64,000 nt of DNA from Gavia stellata (lineage: Eukaryota; Chordata; Aves; Gaviiformes; Gaviidae): positions 78,846,495 to 78,910,494 of the forward strand of contig NC_082597.1 of NCBI RefSeq assembly GCF_030936135.1, given 5' to 3'. The first letter of the stretch is position 1. Each line of letters starts with the position of its first letter. Shown one piece after another: positions 1-9,791 of this stretch. A program made the position numbers and the translations under genes. The notes under the pieces were generated by a model. The model searched no databases and was not told where the DNA came from. It saw nothing but the letters and a program-made list of their open reading frames with translations.

Positions 1-620
1 TGGCAGTATTATTCAGAAAGCCAGCTATGTTTCTAGGGCAGTGTATGCTCTTGCATACTGCTTCTTTGTAAATCACAATCAAAACCCTCAGCTATATGTC
101 ATAGTTTTAGAGTTCTTTGTATTTATCTCATGAAAGAAAATTAGCCCCAAAATACTAGACACCAGCACAAGGATTCATCACCATCTGATTGCTTGGATTC
201 ATTTTTTAGGGGCTTGAGCTGTTCCCAGCTCTGGATCTTGGACTCAGTGTCATATCCTAGGTATTTTGAGAAGTCAAACATTTGTTCAAGAATATTAATT
301 TTCCTTATTTACAGATTGGCCTAACGGGAGCCTAATATTCTGTCATCACAATTCTTTCAATTTTAAATTCCCTTACTGGAAATATTTCAATGTGTACTTA
401 ATTTTGCATGGTAACTCTGATTTTGAATATAAAATTTTTTGTAGAAACAGTGCTTACACAATGTCAGTTTGCCCTGATCCTAAAACAAATGCTTAATTCA
501 GTTCAACTGTGATGCCTGCTCTGCTTCTCCTTTTAAGTCTGACATATTTTAAAAGTTCTTACCTTGGCTTTTTGACTACTGAAGTAAATGAAGCTCTTGT
601 GTGTATGTATTTCTTAACAG
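1..620. other. FAM118A intron, partial
   Basis: AT-rich sequence upstream of the exon at 621. I found no coding exon, repeat or RNA gene in it. Confidence 0.6.
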
Positions 621-906
621 GAAGTTCTTCAAAATTTGTATCGAACCAAGTCTTTTTTGTTTTTGGGCTGTGGAGAGACTCTGCGTGATCAGATATTCCA
701 AGCTCTTTTTCTTTATACTGTAAAGAATAAAGTGGATTTAGAACATTATATGTTGGTGCTTAAAGAAAATGAAGACCACTTTTTTAAGCTCCAGGCGGAT
801 ATGCTGCTGCACGGAATAAAAGTAGTGTCCTATGGGGACTGCTTTAAACAATTCCCAGAGTATGTACAAGATCTGACTGCTCAAATCTGCAAGCAGAGAA
901 GTCCAG
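621..906 (+). CDS. FAM118A: FAM118A exon, end of SIR2-like domain
   Basis: Acceptor TTCTTAACAG precedes 621; the frame opens GAA GTT CTT ([10 protein letters not shown]). The 95 whole codons include [26 protein letters not shown] and [10 protein letters not shown], the signature region of FAM118 proteins. Donor GTAATG follows 906, leaving a split codon G|AT (Asp). Confidence 0.93.
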
Positions 907-3900
907 GTAATGCATCTTCTTTAATAAGAAGAGTTTGAGTAGGTACATAGCAGGATGCCGTGTCTGAACAATCAGCAGTTGCTCTGAGGTGTTGACCTTG
1001 TGCGTGGCTAGTGGTAGGCCTGTGCAGCATCTTTGCCTATGAATGGCATGCAGAGTTGGAACACGTGACAAAATTGTAACCGCATTTCTTTCTGTAAGGT
1101 CTGTGGATTCTTGCAAATTTAATTTGTAATTCTGAATTTGTCTCTTTGTTAGCATTTGGTTAAGATGTTTACTTTGTGTTTTATTTTGGCATGAATGATT
1201 CCAGTATATTGAGTATTGCATTATATGAAATACGACATGTCAGTAAAAGGAGACTAAAAGAATTGAAGGAATTAACTGGTGGGATAAGCTGGATCAGCCA
1301 CAATATCTGATTAAGCATAGAATGGGAAATTTAAACAGTACACCCAAGGCTTAACACAGTTAGGGCAAATGGGGAGAAAACCTGAGTGTGAGGAAAATGT
1401 TTTGTGACAACAAAATAGAAGAGGCTGTGGAATAATACTCCAGTGACAGTGAATGGCATTCTGTAGAAGGCGTTTAAAATGGGAAATAACTCGATACCTT
1501 TGCTGAAGGTAACAGTCGTGCATGGACAGGGAGCTAAATTTTACTAACTAGGCCCATTCACTTACTTCCCCCCTCTGCTCCTTTCCATCCTGTTGTCTCT
1601 CAACTCATAACATTCCTTAGCTGCAACAATGAAGAGCCTTTAATACAAAACCAGGGAAAAACAACTGTATGCTCAAGGAAAGAGATTTCCTTCATGTTTT
1701 CCAAACAAGGGCAGTTCTACTATGGCTTATCCAGAGAACTGAGGAAAACAACTAGAGTAAATGACCTTGGGAAGAATACTGTTTCACAGCTTTCTTATTT
1801 ATCGTGTCAGGGAAACTGTTTTGTCTAAAATTACTCCCAAGTGGTGCATAGCAGGAACCTTCCCCTTGCCCTCCCTAGAAAATTGCAGGTGTATGCCCAA
1901 ATTATGTAATGGTTTTTGTAACTGGATGAATATTACATTTAGACTGAATTGGATTTTTCTTTCCATGAAGGCTAGAAAAAATACTGAGCACAGCATCTAG
2001 GTGTCAGGAAGTTTGTCTGCAGTGTAGACACCTCAAAGTAAGTTGGGCTGTAATTTCAGACACTGAACTAGCCTCAGCCTGCTAGTTTGTTTGCTGACAT
2101 ACTGCTGTTGATCGATGTGAGGGACATACTTTCCCTAGGCTGAGCAGGGTCTAGAGCCTGTTGAGTCTGGAGCATCCCATTTATTGCAAAGCAGCCATTG
2201 ATGGAAATGACTGCTAAATGCAAATGACTGCAAAATCAGACTATAATGCTCCCCTTTTCATTCAGTGGAATTACTGATTGGCATAATACTTGCAAGAGGG
2301 AACTTACTTGGACTTCAAAATCTTGTTGATCTCATTTACAAGTCAAGATCCCAAACAAAACTGTTTTCAAATGTGCCTAACTGCTCTTTACCAGACTGTC
2401 AGGTTTTTTTTTTCATGCTTATTTTCAAACTCTCTTTTAAAAAATAGCAGAAGGAGGTTGTCAAAAAGGTTATATGAAAGAAATGAGAAATGCAGGCCCT
2501 GATCCTGATGGGGGGACTTTAGCCACCCAGACATCTGCTGGAAAAGCAGCACAGCGAACTGCAAGCAGTCCAGGAAACTGCTGGAGTGCATTGGGGACAC
2601 CTTCCTAGGACAGGTGATGGAGAGCCCGACCAGAGAAGAGGCACTGCTGGACCTGCTGCTCGCTATTGGAGAGGTCAAGATTGGAGGTAGCCTGGGCTGC
2701 AGCAATCATGCCCTGGTAGAATTCTAAATCTACCGATGAAGCAGATGAAGTTGCTAAGCTGCTGTCCATCATATTTGAAAAGTCATGGCAGACTGGGGAA
2801 GTTCCCACTGACTGGAAAAGGGGAAACATAACGCCAATTTTTAAAAAGGGAGAAAGGGAAGACCTGGGGAACTACAGGCCAGTCAGTCTCACCTGCGTGC
2901 TCAGCAAGACCATGGAGCAGATCCTCCTGGAAACTATGCTGAGGCACATGGAAAATAAGGTGATTGGTGACAGCCAACATGGCTTCATGAAGGGCAAATT
3001 GTGCCTGACAAATTTGGTGGCCGCCTGTGACAGGGTTACAGCATTGGTGGATAAGGGAAGAGCGACTGACGTCACCTACCTGGACTTGTGCAAAGCGGTG
3101 ATAACTGTCCTGCATGACATCCTTGTCTATAAAATGGAGAGACATGGATTTGACGGGTGGATCACTCGATGGATAAGGAATTGGCTGGATGGTCTTACTC
3201 AAAGAGTTGTGGTCAATGGCTTGATGTCTGGTTAGAGACCAGTGATAAGCAGTGTTCCTCAGGGGTCCCCTTTGACAGGGACATGGACAGTGGGCTTGAG
3301 TGCACCTTCAGCAAGTTTGTGGATGACACCAAGCTGAGTGGTGTGGTTGACGCGCTGGAGGGAAGGGATGCTGTCCAGAGGGACCCTGACAGACTTGAGA
3401 GGTGGGCCCATGCGAACCTCATGAAGTTCAACAAGGCCACGTGCAAGGTCCCACACCTGGGTTGGGGCAATCCCAAACATGGATATGGGCTGGGCGATGA
3501 TAAGTGGATTGAGAGCAGTGCTGCGGAGGACTTGGGGGTACTGGTGGATGAAAAACTGAACACAAGCTGGCAATGTGCACTAGCAGCCCAGAAAACCAAC
3601 CGTATCCTGGGCTGCATCAAAAGAAGGTTGAGGGAGGCGATTCTCCCCCTCTACTCCGCTCTTGTGAGACCTCACCTGGAGTATTGCATCCAGCTCTGGG
3701 GCCCCCAACATATGGATGACCTGTTGGAGCGAGTCCAGAGGAGGGCCGTGAAGATGCTCAGAAGGCTGGAGCACCTTCCCAAGGAGGACAGGCTGAGATA
3801 GTTGGGTTGTTTAGCCTGGAGAAGAGATGGCTCTGGGGAGACCTTATAGTGGCCTTCCGGTACTTAAAGGGGGCCACCAGGAAAGATGGGGAGGGACTCT

Positions 3901-5838
3901 TCAGCAGGGAGTGTAGTGATAGGAGGCGGGGTAATGGTTTTAAACTGAAGGAGGGTAGATTTAGATTAGGTACTTGGAAGAAATTCTTCACCATGAGGGT
4001 GGTGAGGCACTGGAAGAGGCTGCCCAGAGAAGCTGTGGATGCCCCATCATTGGAAGTGTTCAAGGCCGGGTTGGACGGGGCTTTGAGCAACCTGGTCTAG
4101 TGGAAGGTGTCCCTGCCCATGGCAGGGGGGTTGGGACTAGGATGATCTTTAAAAGGTCTCTTCCAACACAACCGTTCCATGATTCTAAATAAAACCTTGC
4201 CGTTTTGGGATATTGCATAGAAGTGTAAAAACTTTTTGGATGCTAACTTGTTCTGTTGTTGTCTCTTCTTTAGATGCTGATCGAGTGGACAGCACAACAC
4301 TGTTGGGTAAGTAATGGTCTTATTTTCACAGAAAGTTCCGTAATTTATCAGAGAGATAAAAATAAGTCTCTTATTTACAAAGTAATTTAATTTATTATTG
4401 TGCAGCGCTCTGATTTAGCTCTGAAAGTCTGCTTAACAGATTCCCTTTTTACCCTCTTATTTTCTTTCTTATCTTTAGCAGGTAATTGCTGGCTTTCAGC
4501 TGTCAATAAAATGACGAGTGATAAAATGGAAAAGCTCCAGAAAATGTATATAAAAAAATTACTAATGCTGATCAGAGTAATCTAAGATAATATTAACATC
4601 CATGAGGCTTTGGCTTAAATTTCCAAACACACGTTTGGCTATTTTGAATGCCTTCCTTAAGAAGGTATAGAAGAGTGAATCTCGAGCTTAAAGGTGTAGT
4701 ACTGAAGGTGAATTTTTAGCGACGCATTGTTCAGGTATCTTTGTGATACTTCTGTGAACAACCAGAGCAATAATACATTCCAATTTATGGTATAAAATAG
4801 CAAAACTTCCCTTTGAAACAACACTTCAACTTAAAAAGATTACACTTCTAAGATATTTGTGCTGCTGCTGCAAATACTATCAAAATTGTATAAAAGTATA
4901 ACACCATTATTGCCTATAAGGGTCTTTGGCATTGCAGGAGATTTAAACCCCCACACTTTCTCACAATCAAGAAGTACACAAGGTCCAAGATACTTGTGGG
5001 CAGGTGTGGAGTCAGAGATGACTTTTGTAATTCCAACTAGATTTTAAGCTTATCTGTGTTTCAGATGAGTTCCTAAATCTGTTTTTCAGTAAAGTATAAT
5101 TAGGCATCAGTGGAGAAGAAACCAAAAACCTGAGCACAATTTATTCCAGTTCCACTTCACATAAAGGTCCTTTACTAATTTATTAGTACCCTCCTTACAT
5201 GTAATTTTAGCACCCATTTACTTGTATTTTGGAATACACAGCAAGTGAAAAAAAAAAATTATTCCTTTACACAGATTTGTATAATACAAATAGTATTTTC
5301 TTCAAAAGGCAGCTGTATAATTAGCTACTTCCTTTTTTAGATGTTAGTACCAGAGCTCAGTGCTGGGGAGGAGCTCGACATCACTGAACTGGTGCAGACT
5401 TACTTTCAGTAGGGTTAGTATTAAAATTCAGAATCCAAATACAAGAACCTCAGTGGACCAGTATTGTGTTTATCTTAATATTTGGTGCTTGTAATAAAAA
5501 GTGTACAAAGCACACTTATGTAGCAACATTAAAATATTTCTTTTTTTTCCCCCCTCTCCCTTCACAGGAACTTCATGCGTGGACTGTGCTAAAAGGAAGT
5601 TAGAAGAAAATAGCACTGACTCTCCGAAGAAAATCAAGCAGTCAGATAATGGTATACCCACTATTTAATGAAAAAAAAAAAAAAAAACAAAAACCAAACC
5701 AACCAAAACCCAACCCAGAAGCTTTTTAACAGTAGGTGTTTTACATCTGCTGCACAGGAAGTTTTGAGCTGAGAATTTCCATGGTTTTAAGTGGAAAAAA
5801 ACTTGTGCATCGTAGCCTTTTCTCTTCTAGAGCTGTAA
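621..5838 (+). CDS. FAM118A: FAM118A, 3' part (SIR2-like domain protein); terminal exon uncertain
   Basis: Exons 621-906, 4274-4306 and 5568-5651 join in phase (codons split after the first base at each border, GT-AG borders). The first encodes the end of a SIR2-like domain, with [15 protein letters not shown] resembling the glycine-rich, Asp-containing NAD-site strand of SIR2-like proteins. The next two encode a short hydrophilic tail ([12 protein letters not shown], then [12 protein letters not shown] and PKKIKQSDN) that matches vertebrate FAM118A as I recall it. The 5' exons lie outside the window. The end given here (5838) assumes a tiny last exon, 5831-5838, coding Glu-Leu-stop after a strong pyrimidine tract; the known mammalian tail is also only a few residues past this point. 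The alternative is 7084-7286. SIR2-like domains of this type are related to NAD-consuming bacterial antiphage proteins; the vertebrate enzyme activity is inference here. The gene converges on SMC1B. Confidence 0.85.
907..2484. other. FAM118A intron, part before the CR1 copy
   Basis: No coding signal or recognised repeat. The short open frames here lack similarity to anything I know and have no splice context. Confidence 0.5.
2485..4187 (+). mobile_element. CR1 LINE, 5'-truncated, broken
   Basis: Avian CR1 non-LTR retrotransposon in the sense orientation inside a FAM118A intron. It opens in the end of the endonuclease domain (from about 2490), then jumps near 2727 into the reverse transcriptase region (from about 2735), so part of ORF2 is deleted. 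Open frames 2897-3235 and 3157-3801 carry RT pieces, including FVDDTKL (YADD-type box) and a C-terminal stretch of the type [14 protein letters not shown] second short deletion lies near 3240-3290. The 3' UTR ends at the CR1-type terminus ATGATTCTA. Stops and frameshifts make it non-functional. Confidence 0.9.
4274..4306 (+). CDS. FAM118A: FAM118A 33-nt microexon
   Basis: Acceptor TCTTCTTTAG and donor GTAAGT flank 33 nt that complete the split Asp codon and encode [10 protein letters not shown] plus the first base of Gly. Length and phase fit both neighbours exactly. The 3' end of a CR1 copy lies 86 nt upstream. Confidence 0.9.
5568..5651 (+). CDS. FAM118A: FAM118A penultimate coding exon
   Basis: A long pyrimidine tract ending TTCACAG precedes 84 nt coding (G)[14 protein letters not shown] and then [12 protein letters not shown]. 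The donor is GTATAC, leaving G of a split codon. The exon reads into its intron for only five codons before a stop. Confidence 0.88.
5831..5838 (+). CDS. FAM118A: Candidate terminal coding exon of FAM118A (option A)
   Basis: Acceptor TTTTCTCTTCTAG at 5818-5830 is strong. Joined to the previous exon the frame reads Glu-Leu-stop (stop 5836-5838). The tail would be short, like the mammalian protein. A 3'UTR would then run to AATAAA at 8140 or 8521. Not proven; see 7084-7286. Confidence 0.45.
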
Positions 5839-7083
5839 ATGTGTAATGTATGTAAAGCTTGAGAGTCATACTAGTCACTCTCTAGGCACTTCCACACTAC
5901 TAAAACTGCATCTGCAGGGTCATTTAGAAGCAGGTGCCTGGGCTTCAAGCCAGCTGGACCAAGCTCAAGCCACAACAGAGGTAATGTTTGAATCTGTCAA
6001 AAATGGCTTTGGGCATACCTGTGACTGTCTCTTAGTTGCCTTTAAAATGAAGGGTTTTCTAGCCTTTTCTCAAAAGCTGAACTGAGTTAGGCTGCTGGAG
6101 GCTGAACTCTTCAGGGCTCTGTCAGCACAAGGCTGCTTGCAAGCTTCAGATTCAGATCCCTAAGCTGTTTGGAACGGGAAGTGTTGTTTCATGTTTATAG
6201 AACCCCCATCATGATAACCTGCCTATTTTACATGTTTAGCATGAGCATTTGTTTTTGTCAGTCTGTTAAGGCACGAGATCACATGGGGAGACAAGGATAT
6301 AGTAGTAATGTATCAGCAAGGACATACCATATGTACATGGGGGCTTACTGACCTATTTGCAGTGCAGTGGAATTAAAACCAGTTAGTATCTAATTAGGCA
6401 TCTGTAGACAATTTCTAATATATAAGTAAGTTTGACTTCAGTTGAACTACTGAAATGATTAAGGTTAGGCACTGAGTTCTTTTTTTTTCTGAGGTGCTGT
6501 TACTTCAGCTACCACTTCACTGTCTCAGCACTGAACTGACACAACTATGGGCCCAGTTGCTAACACTGGTAATCTTCTGAAATTTTCTAGTCAGCTGCCT
6601 CTTACCTCAGTGTCTGCAGGAGAGCATGTTCAGGGCCATTCTTTGTTCTGATACCAGCACATTTGTATCTGGCAGTCCTGGAGGGTTGCTTCACTCAGGT
6701 TTCTCTGCTTATGTTCCCTGTGGATTTGATCTGTTAGGCCTTCTGAGATCCCATCATGCTATAATGAGGTTTTACAGGGAGTGGAAGTAATGGGTCTGTC
6801 AGATGACCTTTCTGTCTGAATTGTACTATGTCAACTCTTTACTCCCATGTCGCAAGAGCAATTTCTGCTTGTTCTCTAGAATGTATGTGCGCAAAATGAA
6901 AAGCTTTAAAGTGAGGTGCATGCTGCTGCTTTCTAGACTGGTAACTACTGAGATGGGTAGAGTTTTTGTAGTGTGGAAGTCTTTGTCCCTGTTCTGAAGT
7001 AGGTAAAGATCTGAAGATATTTTGCCTAGAAAAGCAATCTTAAACAATGGATGCACACTGACTCTTTGTTTCTTCTACCCCAG

Positions 7084-7286
7084 AAGGAAACACCCAGTTG
7101 TCTTTCATGATTGACAGTCTGGAAACCAGTTGGGGTTTAGTATCCCATGTAATTGCTAAGGACCTCAAGCATCAGTTCTCAAGGTTTCAGCTGTTTTTTA
7201 AAAGGCAAAAGCAAAACCAGCCTGAATATAGACCACACTCATCCTCTCCCTTTGAGAGATCGTATTTATGCATAAATCACTTTTGA
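7084..7286 (+). CDS. Candidate alternative terminal exon of FAM118A (option B)
   Basis: A strong pyrimidine tract ending CTACCCCAG precedes an open frame that continues in phase from the 5568-5651 exon for 67 residues (starting EGNTQLSF, ending CINHF) to TGA at 7284-7286. I recognise no family in it. It could be an alternative C-terminus, or untranslated sequence if option A is right. Confidence 0.25.
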
Positions 7287-8139
7287 AAAGTAAGTCAGTC
7301 AGTCTTTTAGCATCGTGTATAGCATTATCTGTAAGACTCCAACCTCTAAAACTTGCTTCTCTAGTCAGTATGAATTGGCTGTTTTGAAAAGTGATCATCA
7401 TGCTATTTTGGATGCTGATGTATCATCAGCTTAGGATACTTAAATTGTTGCTCCAAGCTGCAGCAAAATTAATCAGATGAGCTATTTATGACCCTAATTA
7501 CTGCAATTATTTAAGCCCAACCCTAAAGTCATGTAACTCCTTATCTTGTGCCTGAAGTCAGAGCCATGTTAGGAAATTGCATCCCCTCCCTTCGGCAAGG
7601 ATCAGCTTACACGTAGCATTGGTGATTCTTCCATTTTGTAGACACTGCTGAACTGCAACTTGTACAACAGCCTCCCCTGACTCAAGTGCCATTTATTTGT
7701 ATCCTGAAAAGCAGATGTAATTCCTAACATATATCCACCATAAGAAGGTAAAATTGCCTAGTTTTGGTTTCCCCTGCCCCCAGAGAATACATTTTAATCA
7801 TCATCTTAGCGATGGGATTGCCTTGCAGCTACCTCAGTGTTTAAAATACAGTCAAAAGGGACAGAACCTGAAACGTGTCTGTTCTAGTTATCTGTTAAAT
7901 GAGAATAACTTGTTTAAGGCCCTGCTCAGATTATTACCTGAGTACTGTGAAAGAACTAACCATAGAAATGGGCATGGTAAATTATGTTTGCCAATTCTAC
8001 CATAGATGGTTCTTTTTCTACTTAATTCGTAATTTCTTTTTAAAATGGGAGTAAGATATTTACTGAAAACAAACGTGTTGACCATTTATTATCCTCTTTT
8101 GCTTAAGCTGTGTAATGAAGTGATGGCATACACTCTTTT

Positions 8140-8145
8140 AATAAA
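8140..8145 (+). terminator. Poly(A) signal AATAAA, upstream candidate for FAM118A
   Basis: Canonical hexamer on the + strand downstream of both candidate FAM118A stop codons. Confidence 0.45.
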
Positions 8146-8510
8146 ATATTTAAAGCCAAACAGACCATTCTTATGTAGTAGCTAAAATGTGTAGCTTTCA
8201 CCATTCTTCAGACTGCTCAATTCCTTACTGTATTTTTCTCTTTTCTACCATTCCTAGCAAATGGTTAAAAATACACAAACTAAACCAAAACTTCTGTATT
8301 TGCAATACACAGACTGATGTGGGTCAGAGATCTTTGAAAATCAGTAGAGGCTGTGTTACAGAAAAGAGTTTTCTTGGTTACGATTTTCAGTAACAGCTGC
8401 TCTTCTATTCATCCTTCATGCTACTGCAAGTATTTCCACATCTGTCAGTGGATTCTGCATTAAGGGACTGATGCTAACTCATGACGGACTGACTTACACT
8501 CAGAGTAAAT

Positions 8511-8530
8511 AATTTTATTTAATAAAGTGT
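8511..8530. terminator. Back-to-back poly(A) signals of FAM118A (+) and SMC1B (-)
   Basis: An AT-rich stretch contains TTTATT at 8514-8519 (AATAAA on the - strand) and AATAAA at 8521-8526 on the + strand, followed on + by GTGTGG. FAM118A and SMC1B converge here, so one short element could end both transcripts. Confidence 0.5.
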
Positions 8531-9680
8531 GGCAGCAACATATTTGATAAACATCTGTCTACAGTATAAGTGGACACATTTATGTTGTTGAAATAACCCC
8601 ATCAGAGCACATTACCTACTGCTTGCAGTAACCACACACATCCAGAAGTCATCAGCTGGGGGCAACAAGCATGGCATTAGCAACACATTGCAAGGCAGAC
8701 GTGTATAAGCAGTGTGGCAGACAAACTGAAGCCAGCGTATGAACATGAGAAGATAATAATTATTATGAACAACCATAAACCAATTAAAGCTCTTCAGCAT
8801 ACACCAACGTGAAACATAAGCCAGATGAAGTGATTTAAGCTCTCTCAAACCATTCTGTAATCAGCTTCATTAACTTCACTTCTTAGATGAAGCATGGCCA
8901 TCAAAATAAACTTGGCTTTACTGGGACAGCTACGTAATAGCAACCTCAACTGCAAACCAATACACTTTTCTAAGGCTGCTACCTGTATGGCACCTGACTC
9001 ACACCTGTTATATTCTTTCCACTTTTGTGTGGGGTAGAATACCTCAAAGGTGAAACTTCTCTAAGTTATCTCACACCTACAGAGATATATCATGAGATTT
9101 TGTAAAGTTAACTAGTATTTTCATAAGGTTGCAGTAGAAGACTGAAGTCTTACTGGGTGTCACAAAGGTCACATAAGATAATGGGCAGATTCCAGTATCT
9201 TCTTGTTTTAAAAAACAGGCAATGATCCTATCTGAAGGCAAACAGATAGAGCCACAACACGAAAGCAGGAGATTGTAAAGGTCTGGACCAGTGGTAGCGT
9301 GCATCTAAACAGTGCACTGGAGAAAAGGCTAAACACACTGGTTCTCGTAAGAAAAGCAAGAGGCTTATTCTTTGTAATAGTGTGCTTACGTGACCCTGTA
9401 ATCCTTCATCTTATGGCAAAAAAAACCCCCAAAACATTTGAAGAGAAAGCTTTGCCTACCAGAATGTACACATTTTTATAACAACCTGTAGCTATCTCTT
9501 ACTTGTTAACAAAACTGTATCAATGTGTAACAGTTCATTCCTTATTTTAGAAAACTGCTTCGTTTGAAAGATAAGCATTTCTCCACAACCTCTAATGGCC
9601 ACATTCAAACTCAGATTTGTAACAGTCAGCTGGAAACCCAGTTCTTGCTGTTGTCACCTGGCCCTGAAATCATCCGCGCT
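8520..9680 (-). other. Probable SMC1B 3'UTR region
   Basis: Between the SMC1B stop and the - strand AATAAA at 8514-8519. No coding exon or recognised repeat. Confidence 0.35.
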
Positions 9681-9685
9681 TTATT
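9680..9685 (-). terminator. AATAAA overlapping the SMC1B stop codon
   Basis: The last sense codon and stop read CAA TAA followed by A, which forms AATAAA. Use of this signal would leave a 3'UTR of only some tens of bases; the more distal signal at 8514-8519 is the alternative. Confidence 0.35.
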
Positions 9686-9791
9686 GTGAAACAGAACCAT
9701 GTTTGTGGTTCTCTGTTCTGTCCTGGTCAGCCATGTCTGGGTACTCGGTAAGATCCAAAGTCAGTACTCGACTGAACATAATGTCATCACG
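9681..9791 (-). CDS. SMC1B: SMC1B exon 25 (C-terminus)
   Basis: Codes [19 protein letters not shown] and a polar tail ending GSVSQ, then TAA at 9681-9683. The stop lies inside an AATAAA hexamer. Confidence 0.93.
   Translation of the reverse strand, partial: RDDIMFSRVLTLDLTEYPDMADQDRTENHKHGSVSQ

Larger units (their letters stand above)
5839..8540 (+). other. Probable FAM118A 3'UTR region
   Basis: Lies between the option A stop and the last + strand poly(A) signal. No recognised gene or repeat. It is 3'UTR if the terminal exon is at 5831; if option B is right, 5652-7083 is intron and only 7287 onward is UTR. Confidence 0.4.

Noticed and set aside
2897-3801. RT-like open frames as a host gene
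   Set aside because: They are remnants of CR1 ORF2, truncated and frameshifted, with the CR1 3' end downstream.
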